Source: Alkalibacterium sp. AK22 (GTDB taxonomy: Bacteria; Bacillota; Bacilli; Lactobacillales; Carnobacteriaceae_A). From it: a DNA stretch of 54,035 nt. The notes beneath the pieces are model-generated. The model was not told the DNA's origin. It ran no database searches and saw only the letters and a list, made by a program, of their open reading frames with translations. The translations under genes were made by a program, and so were the position numbers. Shown here one piece after another: positions 34,140 through 42,696 of this stretch (position 1 is the stretch's first letter; the number at the start of each line of letters is the position of its first letter). Location of the stretch: positions 1 through 54,035 of the forward strand of contig NZ_JANL01000018.1 of the NCBI RefSeq assembly GCF_000585255.1, written 5' to 3'.

Positions 34140-35195
34140 CTATCTTGCCTCTGGAGATCTGTATTTAGGGAAAAAACTGGAGCCCGAATCGAATGGTCCT
34201 TTAGACATACGAATCTGTATCAACTCATCATAAACATCTTTAATATGCACAGTGTTACCAACAAAAAATGGAATCTCTCCATTCATAGAAAATTTCTTTT
34301 TATACTTATATAATCCGTCATTCCCGTTATGCCCTCCTCCAAAAATATACTTCGCCACACCTTTACCCTTCAACTCATTAAGCAACATATAATCCAAATA
34401 CGTGCCAGACTTTAAATCGTAATAATTTGCATCGTTCCCACCTAAAAAATAATATCCATAAGACCGATCAAACAAAACAAGTCTGGTCGAAATAATTTTT
34501 CCGCTCAACCTGGCATTGGCAAAGACGTATTGGCCCTTCAGCCTGTCCCTGAGATTATTTAAAAAAGAATGATCAATATAGTAATAACGTACTGCATGAT
34601 GTCTATCCATCGTTTCAGTGTAGAGGCTGAGAAAGTCAGTTTGCGTGTCCCCGACATAATCAAATTCTACAGAAATTTTTGCATGCTCAGCTTTTTTTAC
34701 ATCCTTGAGTATCCTAGGTTCCATCTCTTTACTTATATTTTTATCTAAATCTTTATAAATCACTGAATTGATTTCAAACGTTTCGCCACTGTAGTATTTA
34801 CAGACAACCGCATTATCAAATATATGAAATCTGACAAATTCACTGACTATGTTATTCTCAATACAATAGTGGTGGAAAGCATCAAAATACTCTTTCAAAA
34901 GCTTCTCTACATCAGTTGTATGAATAACGAGGGGGCCTCCGAAACCATAAGGCGTAGTGATATCAAAATATTCTTTTCCCTCCACCTCATAGGGCAGTTG
35001 TCGCTTAATAAAAGTATGAATAACGGTTCCATTTTTTGACGTATAAACAAATTCCTCTGGTATTCCCGTATCCATTTTCTCGAATACAGAAGCATACTCC
35101 GCAGAAAAACACAAATGACTGTGGCGTGAAATCAATTTAGAGTGGTCATAGTTTGATGTGTGATTAACTGAATTATCGTGGCTAAATACTTTCAT
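34140..35195 (-). CDS. GNAT/FemAB-like acyl- or aminoacyl-transferase
   Basis: A 351-residue protein of the acetyltransferase_6/FemAB-like fold. Visible segments: FDITTPYGFGGPL near residue 80, FVRFHIF, the ISKEMEPRILKDVKKAEHAKI stretch, TETMDRHHAVRYYYID, ARLSGKIISTRLVLFD, YYFLGGND, and YIFGGGHNGNDGLYKYKKKF near the C-terminus, the conserved end of FemX/BcsL-type enzymes. Such proteins attach amino acids or acyl groups to wall precursors or polysaccharides. I chose the ATG at 35195, eight bases after AAAAGGGA; earlier in-frame ATGs lack spacing. It lies between an ATP-grasp gene and the priming transferase, so it probably modifies the exopolysaccharide. The exact reaction is unknown. Confidence 0.8.
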   Translation of the reverse strand: MKVFSHDNSVNHTSNYDHSKLISRHSHLCFSAEYASVFEKMDTGIPEEFVYTSKNGTVIHTFIKRQLPYEVEGKEYFDITTPYGFGGPLVIHTTDVEKLLKEYFDAFHHYCIENNIVSEFVRFHIFDNAVVCKYYSGETFEINSVIYKDLDKNISKEMEPRILKDVKKAEHAKISVEFDYVGDTQTDFLSLYTETMDRHHAVRYYYIDHSFLNNLRDRLKGQYVFANARLSGKIISTRLVLFDRSYGYYFLGGNDANYYDLKSGTYLDYMLLNELKGKGVAKYIFGGGHNGNDGLYKYKKKFSMNGEIPFFVGNTVHIKDVYDELIQIRMSKGPFDSGSSFFPKYRSPEAR

Positions 35196-35270
35196 ACTAT
35201 TCATCCCTTTTAAAACTGCTTTTATATTTATAGTATTTTTAATATGTTGACCTTTCAAAAGTGAGTGATC

Positions 35271-36224
35271 TCAAGAATCAGGAATAATCATTTCCTCATA
35301 GTAGCGTATGATGTCAACAGGTTTGATTTCAGGTTGAGTCACGTCTTTTTTGTTGACTAAATAATCGATGCTCAAGGCGATCTCGTTGACATTTGACAAT
35401 GTTCTAAAGTAGGTCGTCCCTGATAGACGAGCATTGATTTCAAACAGTTTGACTTTCTTATCAACTAGTCGATATTGTAAATTGACCGGACCAAAAACAC
35501 CTAAAGTTTCAGCCAAGTGTTCCAAGTATTGGTTCACTTCGCCATACGGCTCTGCACGCGCTATGGAAGTATTCCCATGCCGAAGTTCTCTTTTCATAGT
35601 AATAGATGATACGGCCTTCCCTCCTAAAACGAGTACGCCTGCTGTGTATTCTTCTTCACCTGATCCAACACATTCCTGGATGATGGGATGGGGAATGACC
35701 TTTATTGCCTTTTTTAATTCGTCTATAGAATCGACCTTTTCTACACCTACTGATCCTGATCCAACCCTAGGTTTAACAATTAAGGGAAAGCCCACTTGTT
35801 TAATCAGCTTATCCTCTGCGCCGGGAAGACAAGATAAGGGATGATCCAGACCGTTTTTTTCCAGAAACTGATGCGTGAGCCATTTGTCTGCTGCCAATTC
35901 AATGACTTCTTTTGAACTGACAAGAATCGTTGTCTGATATTGGCTTTCCAGTTCCTCTTTTGAGGCTGCAAGGACAGCGTACTCATGTCCTGTGCCGACA
36001 ATGACCAGATCCGGTTTTTCCTTTCCAAGTATTTGAGCTATTTCTGTCAGATAATCAGGCTCATTTGCTCTGGGTACAATATAATAGCGATCAGCCCAGT
36101 AAAGACCCGCACCTGCTCTGCTGGCATTCAAAGCTATGATAGTAGCTTCGATTTCGGCATACTTGATGGACTTGATTGTTGCTTGGCCCAATATCTCGCC
36201 TGCTCCTGTAACCAGTATTTTCAT
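35271..36224 (-). CDS. ATP-grasp ligase (carbamoyl-phosphate-synthase-like)
   Basis: A 317-residue enzyme. N-terminal Rossmann-like pre-ATP domain beginning MKILVTGAGEILGQATIKS, then the ATP-grasp fold: ADKWLTHQFLEKNGLDHP, FPLIVKPRVGSGSVGVEKV (the ATP-binding Lys and Gly-rich loop), IIQECVGSGEEEYTAGVL, and FEINARLSGTT with the metal-binding Glu-x-Asn. It should join a carboxylate to an amine or other nucleophile through an acyl phosphate. The ATG at 36224 begins one base after the stop of the upstream PHP gene, with GAGGAGA as ribosome site; the frame runs on to 36407 inside that gene but has no site there. It is part of the exopolysaccharide operon. The substrate is unknown. Confidence 0.88.
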   Translation of the reverse strand: MKILVTGAGEILGQATIKSIKYAEIEATIIALNASRAGAGLYWADRYYIVPRANEPDYLTEIAQILGKEKPDLVIVGTGHEYAVLAASKEELESQYQTTILVSSKEVIELAADKWLTHQFLEKNGLDHPLSCLPGAEDKLIKQVGFPLIVKPRVGSGSVGVEKVDSIDELKKAIKVIPHPIIQECVGSGEEEYTAGVLVLGGKAVSSITMKRELRHGNTSIARAEPYGEVNQYLEHLAETLGVFGPVNLQYRLVDKKVKLFEINARLSGTTYFRTLSNVNEIALSIDYLVNKKDVTQPEIKPVDIIRYYEEMIIPDS

Positions 36225-36225
36225 C

Positions 36226-36951
36226 TCAGTCTCTCCTCTGAAATTTTCTAAAATCGAAATCAACCAGCATCTGCCGACATTGCCCGACGGCGCCCGCTTC
36301 GTGTGCATCAGACCCAATAGATACTTGTGGGTTGATTTCCCCGCAAGCAGTAAGGAAGTCATAAGGGTTTTTAGTATATTTAGAACTAAATTCGATTGCC
36401 TTATCATTGACTTTCGCCAAGTACATCAGTTCTTTAAAGTAGTGTACAGGAAAACCGCCATAACGTGAGGCATACATGCCTCCAGGATGTGCCAGAACAT
36501 CGATTGGGGCATGCTTGAGCATACCTTTGGCCAGCTCAAATTCTACAGAGGCCAGTTCTCTTGGAGAGAGGTCTGAAAAAGGAATGACTCCTCCCTTGCT
36601 GTCAGGTATACTGTGGACACTGCCCAATATAATGTCCGCTTTTGATAGCACATCAACTGAAATATCCAAATCCCCTTTCAAGTCGATCGCTTTTGTTTCC
36701 ACGCCAATCAAAACGTCTATATCTGGATACGATTCAGCTGCCTGCTTTACTCGAGCCTTAAACTCATCAAACCAGCTTGAATCAGCTCTTATATGTTCAG
36801 TAAAGGCTAACTGTCTGATGCCTTTATCAGATGCTGCACGAAGCATCTTTTCAATAGAATCTTTTCCATCGGTCTGATTTGTATGCAGATGGTACTCTAT
36901 ATTTAGATTTTGAACCGAAAGGTCATTGAAATGATTAAATGAAGGTTCCAT
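36226..36951 (-). CDS. PHP-domain phosphoesterase-like protein
   Basis: A 241-residue metallohydrolase of the PHP family. NIEYHLHTNQTDGKDS gives the first metal-binding HxH, FTEHIR the next His, then IGVETKA, LGSVHS, VLAHPGG and SIGSDAHE, all expected metal ligands. Relatives include histidinol phosphatase (HisK type) and capsule-linked CpsB-type tyrosine phosphatases; this one is not close enough to assign. The ATG at 36951 follows AAAGGAGA; the frame reaching 37035 has no site. As the first gene of the exopolysaccharide operon it may be a phosphatase acting on a sugar- or phosphotyrosine-type substrate, but no cognate tyrosine kinase gene is visible. Confidence 0.87.
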   Translation of the reverse strand: MEPSFNHFNDLSVQNLNIEYHLHTNQTDGKDSIEKMLRAASDKGIRQLAFTEHIRADSSWFDEFKARVKQAAESYPDIDVLIGVETKAIDLKGDLDISVDVLSKADIILGSVHSIPDSKGGVIPFSDLSPRELASVEFELAKGMLKHAPIDVLAHPGGMYASRYGGFPVHYFKELMYLAKVNDKAIEFSSKYTKNPYDFLTACGEINPQVSIGSDAHEAGAVGQCRQMLVDFDFRKFQRRD

Positions 36952-37232
36952 AGATTTCTCCTTTTCAAAGTTGATATGCTGCAGAGTAACCACAACTGAC
37001 TTTAATAATGTAAGAAATAAGGAAATGAAGATCATTGCTAGAGGTGCTAAGCTTTAAGGTGTCGAAATGTTGCGGAGTTATACGAATAGGCTTGACAAGA
37101 TACTGTCAGGACGGGATCTGCCTGGAGGAAAACAATATTTCTGTAAATCTATTTTATTTGATTAGATATTACCACACTTTCATAAAAAATACACATATAT
37201 TAAAGAGAGTGTAAAATATCTTGTGTAAATAG
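36952..37232. promoter_or_regulatory. Leader region of the exopolysaccharide operon
   Basis: No gene. This holds the presumed promoter and 5' leader for the block that begins with the PHP gene. I could not fix a convincing -35/-10 pair; TATAAC near 37080 is a possible -10. Confidence 0.3.
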
Positions 37233-37263
37233 AAAAAAGGCTCTCTACTTAGTAAATAGAGCC
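37233..37263 (-). terminator. Rho-independent terminator after the metallophosphoesterase gene
   Basis: GGCTCT (37239-37244) pairs with AGAGCC (37258-37263) with further weak pairing inside; on the minus strand it is followed by TTTTTTC. It lies about 25 bp past the stop. Confidence 0.8.
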
Positions 37264-37287
37264 TCCTCAAATAAGTTAGACTTAAAA

Positions 37288-38154
37288 TCACCTTTGACTA
37301 CTGTCCGACTCTAACGTCACAATAACCAGTTCAGGTCTATTATTGATTCTTAGGGGAAACGCACTGTTGCCTAGACCTCTGCTAACGACCATCGCCGTAT
37401 TGTCCTGTTCGTATACACCACTCGTGTACTCGGGAAGAAAACCTTGAGTAGGAGCAAATAGACCGTTCACAAATGGAAGCCTGATTTGTCCGCCGTGAGC
37501 GTGACCTGTCAGTGCCAAGTCTATGTCTGTCTGGGCATAAATCTCCATCAGTTCAGCACGGTGAGAAAGTAGAATGTTATATGAGGTATTAGACGCTTCT
37601 TTGAGCTCTTCTAGTCGATTGATAATCAGGCGTCCACTAGACCCTTCCATTTGAATCTCTTCGTAAGTGAAGAATAGCGGATCCTGTATGCCCAACAAAC
37701 CAATAGTTGAACCCTCTCTCTCAATCACATTAAAATCATCATCCAAATCGACGACTCCAATATCAAGCATTTGTTCCAGCAGCTCTGGATAGACCCCCGA
37801 CGCAACCTCATGATTACCTGATACGAAATATACCGGGGCTATGTCTATAAGCTCTTCAAGGGCCTCTATTGCCGTATCTATATCTGTACGGTTGCGATCA
37901 ATTACATCTCCAGTGACCGCAATGATATCTGGCTCATGGGTGGCTACTTCTTCTGATAATCGTCCCCTGAAATCTTTATTGTGCAGGTCTGACACCTGCG
38001 CGATAGTGAACCCGTCAAATGATTCGGGTATGTTCTCATGTGTAAATGAGTAGTGAGAGGTTTCTATTGCATTGTTCTGATAATAAAAATAGCTAGGTAA
38101 GGCTATGAAAAATAGCAATAGCAGGGTTAGACGTACTTTCTTCGAAAAAAACAT
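37288..38154 (-). CDS. Membrane-anchored metallophosphoesterase (YkuE-like)
   Basis: A 288-residue protein with an N-terminal signal anchor (RLTLLLLFFIALPSYFYY) and a calcineurin-type phosphoesterase domain: QVSDLHN, AVTGDVIDRN, FVSGNHEV, ILLSHR and LTGHAHGGQ, each carrying metal ligands. It probably acts outside the cytoplasmic membrane. Family members such as B. subtilis YkuE are exported to the wall and have phosphodiesterase-like activity of unsettled substrate. The ATG at 38154 follows AGGAGA. It is monocistronic with its own terminator. Confidence 0.9.
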   Translation of the reverse strand: MFFSKKVRLTLLLLFFIALPSYFYYQNNAIETSHYSFTHENIPESFDGFTIAQVSDLHNKDFRGRLSEEVATHEPDIIAVTGDVIDRNRTDIDTAIEALEELIDIAPVYFVSGNHEVASGVYPELLEQMLDIGVVDLDDDFNVIEREGSTIGLLGIQDPLFFTYEEIQMEGSSGRLIINRLEELKEASNTSYNILLSHRAELMEIYAQTDIDLALTGHAHGGQIRLPFVNGLFAPTQGFLPEYTSGVYEQDNTAMVVSRGLGNSAFPLRINNRPELVIVTLESDSSQR

Positions 38155-38378
38155 TTTTATTTCTCCTGTTCTTTGATATCTGATATTTATACACAGATCT
38201 AGTCCAATGAGTAAGACCTATCGATAGTTGATTATATCAAGCGAATGTAGGCAACTTGGGCAGTTTAAGACCGTTCTATGATTAACCACAATTATATAGC
38301 AAATAGCGTAGGGAGTTAATCATTATTTTATCGGCTGATGAATATGTCTCACGGCTATCTTGTCGTTACACCTTTTCT

Positions 38379-38407
38379 TTGTACAAAATAATGACTACTG
38401 TTAAAAT
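38379..38407 (+). promoter_or_regulatory. Promoter in front of the TetR pseudogene
   Basis: TTGTAC (38379-38384), a 17-bp spacer, and TAAAAT (38402-38407), a good sigma-A-type promoter. An AAAAGGAG ribosome site follows at about 38448, before the ATG at 38464. Confidence 0.6.
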
Positions 38408-38463
38408 AAAGAGCTTTTTCATGTTAATTTAAACACTAAACACATCAAAAGGAGCTGCAAAAA

Positions 38464-38882
38464 ATGAATGAACACCTGTCAGAACTCAAATAAGAATATA
38501 TCACGTCAATAGAAGAAGATCACAGCGGCAGTCTGGATACGTTTCTCAGTGGCTTTTTAAGTCGTTCCTGTGACGATAACCGTCAGAACATGGAAAGATC
38601 AAAGCCGTCTTTGCAGACTATGAACGTGGTGACATCTCTAAAGATACTTTTAGCGAATCTTTTAAGGAAATAACTCTCTGCCTGCGCGAAAAATGGCGCG
38701 AGCTTAATCCGGGAAAAGACTATCCTCTACTTCATTCAAAAGAAGCTGTATCGCTAGTCGTGTCACTGGTGGATGGCCTGGTGCTACAGTAATCTATCGG
38801 CCTCTATGACATAGAAGAGCTCAACAAGCGCACATCCAAAGTGAAAAATGTCCCGCTCCATGCTTTACAGACAGAGGACTAA
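38464..38882 (+). pseudogene. TetR-family regulator remnant
   Basis: From ATG 38464 the frame gives MNEHLSELK, then TAA (38491). It continues as EYITSIEEDHSGSLDTFLSGFL, then shifts frame near 38600 to KAVFADYERGDISKDTF, REKWRELNPGKDYPLL and VSLVVSLVDGLVLQ, meets TAA (38790), and goes on SIGLYDIEELNKRTSK and PLHALQTED before TAA (38880). The later part matches the ligand-binding C-terminal domain of TetR-type regulators. The helix-turn-helix is missing. Two in-frame stops and one frameshift make it a pseudogene, although promoter and ribosome site remain intact. Confidence 0.8.
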
Positions 38883-38939
38883 ACAGCCCGTGAACTTTAG
38901 CGCTCTTTTGTGCTGCTTAGCTTCGGGACTTAAAACAGA

Positions 38940-38978
38940 CTTAAGGCACCGATGGCTTGAAGCCATCGGTGCCTTAAG
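38940..38978. terminator. 39-bp perfect palindrome, probable bidirectional terminator
   Basis: Arms CTTAAGGCACCGATGGCTT (38940-38958) and its exact complement (38960-38978) flank one base. It lies 47 bp past the stop of the ATP-grasp gene on the minus strand and after the TetR remnant on the plus strand. The following T runs are short (GTTTTAAG leftward, AGTTGTTTCC rightward), so termination is likely but not certain. Confidence 0.65.
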
Positions 38979-39025
38979 TTGTTTCCATTTAAATGCATAT
39001 ACGTTGTGTCTTACGTCCCTTTTCT

Positions 39026-40081
39026 TTAGAGGTCAATCCGGTCAACGTTTCTTTCATAAAATGCCAATACCGGTCCTGCCATGTCGATGGGCTCACCTTC
39101 CCACGGAAACATGCTGACGGGTCCTGGACTGAACTCTACTTCAGTGACCACATGGTTTTCACTTGTCGGTTCAGCAGTAATATCTTCTGCAATCATATCT
39201 ACACCGGCATAGTTCAAGCCCGGGATCGCGTTGACCGCTCTAATAGCCATTTGTTTAAAGCCTTCACTGACTGTATAGGTGAAGTCGATGCCTTCGCCTC
39301 CGCTGGCGATATTGGATTCATCCCGCAGAATGACTTTCTGGTTTTCTTCAGGTACAGAGGCCATGGTCAGTCCGTTTTTAGACAATCGGCTCAGTTGAGA
39401 GGGATCTGTTGGTATCGGAAAATTACGTAAATCTCTGTCTTTGGCCCGCAGGCTGTTTTTGTGTTGGATGAGCTCTAGTATTGTCTGTTTTCCGTCCCCT
39501 ACTACATTTGCACGGGCTCTCTTGCTGACTGCAATCACCTCACTGTCTACAATAACGAAGCGAAAGTCTTCTCCTGTAAAGTGTTTTTCAATCAAAATAG
39601 GTGTTGAGCGGTCACCTACGATGGCCTCGATTTTTTCAAGCGACTGTCTAAGCTCTTGTTCGTCTGACAGGTTCATGAAAACACCCTGTCCTCGAGCTAA
39701 ATTGTTAGGCTTTAATACGACCGGATAGCCGAAGGATTCAGCAAAGCCGACAAACTGTTCGGTTTGAGATATTGGCAAGTAAGTGGATGCCGGTACCGTG
39801 AGTTTTGCTTCTTTTAAAAATGATCGAGTCAGCTGCTTGTCATCCACGACTGTATTCAGACTGGCCGACGATAGGGGCCCGTTCATGTCTTTGAATAATA
39901 GTTCCTTGCCGCCCATTGTCACCAACGTGGTATCAAAACTAAGCCGGGTTACACTATAACCTCTTCTGAGCGCTTCTTCTTCCAGTAAACGGGACTTTAG
40001 ACCTTCCCTTTTTTCGTAGTCTGTTAGATTACGGTCCAGTTCAATTGCACTACCCTGCCTTGATTTTTCTTCTTGCATCAA
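39026..40081 (-). CDS. ATP-grasp ligase related to glutathione/cyanophycin synthetase ATP-grasp domains
   Basis: A 351-residue stand-alone ATP-grasp enzyme. LTRSFLKEAKLTVPAST near residue 88, FGYPVVLKPNNLARGQGVFMNL near 115-136 (ATP-binding Lys and Gly-rich loop), LIEKHFTGEDFRFVIVDSEVIAVSKRARANVVGDG near 160-195, and TEVEFSPGP with the metal-binding acids. The VVGDGKQTILELI segment is typical of the GshAB C-terminal and cyanophycin-synthetase ATP-grasp domains. It should form a peptide-like bond, but no glutamate-cysteine ligase domain is fused and no obvious partner gene is nearby. ATG-ATG at 40081/40078 follows GGGAGGG. Substrates are unknown. Confidence 0.85.
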   Translation of the reverse strand: MMQEEKSRQGSAIELDRNLTDYEKREGLKSRLLEEEALRRGYSVTRLSFDTTLVTMGGKELLFKDMNGPLSSASLNTVVDDKQLTRSFLKEAKLTVPASTYLPISQTEQFVGFAESFGYPVVLKPNNLARGQGVFMNLSDEQELRQSLEKIEAIVGDRSTPILIEKHFTGEDFRFVIVDSEVIAVSKRARANVVGDGKQTILELIQHKNSLRAKDRDLRNFPIPTDPSQLSRLSKNGLTMASVPEENQKVILRDESNIASGGEGIDFTYTVSEGFKQMAIRAVNAIPGLNYAGVDMIAEDITAEPTSENHVVTEVEFSPGPVSMFPWEGEPIDMAGPVLAFYERNVDRIDL

Positions 40082-40171
40082 CTTACCCTCCCAGTTATCT
40101 TGTCACCATCTTAATTGACTCTTTGCGTATTGAGCTACATTATATCACAATCGGGCTGACTTACCGCTGTT

Positions 40172-41158
40172 TTAACTTTTTCTCTGCAGCAGCGCACGTG
40201 TGAGTTGTTCAATCTGATTTCTTGGTTCCCCACTTGGAAGCTGGCTAATCAGCTTTAGCGCCTTACGGGTATAGCGTTCGGCTAACTGCCTGGTTTTGTC
40301 GATCCCACCCGCTTCAACGAGAATCTGCCGGACGCTGTCTGCTTCATCTTTGGACCATTCCTCTTGTTTAAGCATGTCAGCAAAAAAATCAGCTGCCTTT
40401 TCTTTAGATAAAATGACTGGGGCTGTGTATATACCATTAGACAAATCCTGCAGAAGGCTCTTGCCCCACTCCTCTTCAGACTGGGTATATTCCAGTAAGT
40501 CATCCAGCAGCTGAAAAGCCATGCCGATCTGCAAACCGATTCTGAAACTCAACTGCTGATTCTGTTTGTTCAGTCCGCCTTCCTGGGCTCCACTTAGGCA
40601 GGAAATAGCAAAGAGTTCTGCTGTTTTTCCCTTGATTTGTGTCAAGTACTGCCTGAATGAGACGTTTGGATTATAGCTGTTACTGAGCTGCTGCAGCTCA
40701 CCCTTGATGACTTGTTCCATTGCCCGGGTCAGCAAACCCTGAGTGTCCAGCTGCTGACTATAGGGTAAGGTCATTTTAAAACAGGCTGAAATCAGATAGT
40801 CTCCAGCATAGACCGCTGCTTTTTTGCCGTAGACGGACTGGACAGTCGGCAGTCCCCTTCTGATTTTGCCGTCATCAATGATGTCGTCATGCAAAAGAGT
40901 CGCATTGTGAAACAGTTCAATCGATGCCGCCAGATGTCTGGCCCTGGCTGGTTCACTTTGGTTACCAAGACTTGAAAACAGCAGACAATAAGCTGGCCGG
41001 ATCATTTTTCCATGCGCCTTAAATATTTCTTTCATCGCCTGATTTACGGCTTTATTTCTGACGAACAAAGTCTTTTCAATCAGATTTGTTGTCTCGATTA
41101 ATGCTTCTTTTAATTCTGGGTACTGATTCCATAATGGATAGGTACTCATGCTGACCAC
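40172..41158 (-). CDS. Polyprenyl (heptaprenyl-type) diphosphate synthase
   Basis: A 328-residue trans-prenyltransferase making the side chain of menaquinone. The first Asp-rich motif LLHDDIIDDGKIRRG begins near residue 88, with the second, QLLDDLLEY, near 216; GKMIRPAYCLLF gives the conserved substrate Arg region. It resembles component II of heptaprenyl synthase (HepT/GerC3) and Listeria-type demethylmenaquinone side-chain synthases. No small component I gene is visible. The start is taken as GTG at 41158; an ATG three codons later is possible. It lies divergent to menA with a shared control region, so the two probably form one quinone module. Confidence 0.92.
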   Translation of the reverse strand: MVSMSTYPLWNQYPELKEALIETTNLIEKTLFVRNKAVNQAMKEIFKAHGKMIRPAYCLLFSSLGNQSEPARARHLAASIELFHNATLLHDDIIDDGKIRRGLPTVQSVYGKKAAVYAGDYLISACFKMTLPYSQQLDTQGLLTRAMEQVIKGELQQLSNSYNPNVSFRQYLTQIKGKTAELFAISCLSGAQEGGLNKQNQQLSFRIGLQIGMAFQLLDDLLEYTQSEEEWGKSLLQDLSNGIYTAPVILSKEKAADFFADMLKQEEWSKDEADSVRQILVEAGGIDKTRQLAERYTRKALKLISQLPSGEPRNQIEQLTRALLQRKS

Positions 41159-41366
41159 ACTACTTTCTGTCCTTTCAGTGTGAAGAAAACTGACCCTTTC
41201 ACGCCTGAAACCTATATTTGTCGTATTTATCTGTTTATAGACTGAATTCTAATAGACTGAGATGATAATAATTATACAGTGACTGTACCACATTGTCTAA
41301 AATTAGAGAGGTTTACTTTCAGGATAGTTAAATCTTTTTATAGAGAAAGCCAAATGACCTGGATTC

Positions 41367-41375
41367 TGCTATACT
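41367..41375 (+). promoter_or_regulatory. Extended -10 promoter of menA
   Basis: TGCTATACT (TG at 41367-41368, TATACT at 41370-41375), 64 bp before the menA ATG. No clear -35 box, as common with extended -10 promoters. Confidence 0.5.
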
Positions 41376-41438
41376 GTGAAAGTAGAGTTTGAATTTATTT
41401 TTAAATATTCTACCAATTTATACATAAAGGAGAATACT

Positions 41439-42389
41439 ATGTCCCCCTCTCAATTTTTGCGTTTTGTCGACATCCGGACCAAATTTACTAGCATGCTGCC
41501 GGTCTGTCTAGGTGTTGCTCTATCAATCTATTATTTTGAAGCCTTCAATTTTCTCAATACACTGGTCTTTTTCATAGCTGCGGCCTTTCTTGATTTTTCA
41601 ACGACAGCCATTAATGTGCTGATTGATTACCGTACAGCCGCCACTGATGCGTTCCGTAAAGAGCACAATATCATTGGCATCGAAAACATTCCTGAGTCCA
41701 TCGTGGTCAAGTATATCTACGGCATGCTGACTTTTTCCTTTTTGCTAGGAATGTTTCTCGTCTTTCGGACCAATCTCATCCTGCTGCTGATTGGACTGGT
41801 CTGTTTTATGATTGGTATTTTCTACACATACGGCCCCATTCCCATTTCACGCATGCCTTTGGGGGAACTTCTTTCGGGACCGCCTCTAGGCTTTGGAATT
41901 ATCCTTATCGCTGTTTTAATCAATGCACCTGACCAGCTGGTTTTAGATTTGAGCTTTAATCAGACAAATTTTATTCTTCAAGGTGACTGGTATGCCCTGC
42001 TCGTGGTTTTCTTTGTTTCTCTTCCACAAGTCCTTCTGATCTCCAATATTGTTTTAGCCAATAACATCTGTGACCTGGAGCAGGATCTGGAAAACAAGCG
42101 GTATACTCTGGCTCATCATATCGGTGTAGAAAAAAGTATTCGCCTGTATAATGGACTTACTTACGGAGCATACGCAGCCTTGGCCATTCCCATTGTCTTT
42201 GGTTGGCTGCCTCCTGTGATGATTGCTGTTTATGCGACTCTGATTTTTGTCCGCCGACAAGTCAAGTTGTTTAATGAAAAACAAATCAAGGCTGAAACTT
42301 TTGTGACTTCAGTGAAATCCTTTCTTGTGTTCACTTTTAGTGAACTGACCCTGCTAATTCTCGCTATTATCTGGAACATATTTGTATAA
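41439..42389 (+). CDS. menA: 1,4-dihydroxy-2-naphthoate polyprenyltransferase, UbiA family
   Basis: A 316-residue integral membrane prenyltransferase with eight to nine helices, joining the polyprenyl chain to DHNA to give demethylmenaquinone. The two Asp-rich motifs are visible: NVLIDYRTAATDAF near residues 61-74, and NNICDLEQDLENKRYTLA near 208-225. I chose the ATG at 41439, eight bases after AAAGGAG; the frame is open from 41376 but has no site there. With the divergent polyprenyl synthase it fits either respiratory quinone synthesis or the demethylmenaquinone branch used for extracellular electron transfer in some Listeria and Lactobacillales. No EET proteins are in the window. Confidence 0.92.
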   Translation: MSPSQFLRFVDIRTKFTSMLPVCLGVALSIYYFEAFNFLNTLVFFIAAAFLDFSTTAINVLIDYRTAATDAFRKEHNIIGIENIPESIVVKYIYGMLTFSFLLGMFLVFRTNLILLLIGLVCFMIGIFYTYGPIPISRMPLGELLSGPPLGFGIILIAVLINAPDQLVLDLSFNQTNFILQGDWYALLVVFFVSLPQVLLISNIVLANNICDLEQDLENKRYTLAHHIGVEKSIRLYNGLTYGAYAALAIPIVFGWLPPVMIAVYATLIFVRRQVKLFNEKQIKAETFVTSVKSFLVFTFSELTLLILAIIWNIFV

Positions 42390-42417
42390 ACGGATACCTT
42401 TACGCAATGATTATCTG

Positions 42418-42447
42418 ACCGCCGCTTCTGAAAAGTTGGCGGTTTTT
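42418..42447 (+). terminator. Terminator of menA
   Basis: ACCGCC pairs with GGCGGT across a 14-base loop, followed by TTTTTG on the plus strand, about 30 bp after the menA stop. Confidence 0.8.
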
Positions 42448-42648
42448 GTATGCAATCTTTGTGACGTGTCCCTAGCCAGCTTCTGCTATACGATATTTTA
42501 GGGTTTAGTTTAAAAGTAATGTTTCTGCTGAACTACATTATTTATTCTAGTGTGACCCCAATAAATCAGGTTGAGTTCAGTATTCAACCTAAGGACCAAA
42601 CTACATCTTTGTATTTATGGGCGTAGTTTAGACCTTATCCCTTATCAC

Positions 42649-42686
42649 AAAAAAACCATCTGCCCGAATTGGACAGACGGTTTTTT
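42649..42686. terminator. Bidirectional terminator ending the cellobiose-type PTS operon
   Basis: AAAAAACC.TCTG pairs with CAGA.GGTTTTTT (one mismatch), with A and T runs on both sides. It lies ten bases after the stop of the minus-strand EIIC gene. Confidence 0.88.
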
Positions 42687-42696
42687 ATTAATAGAA

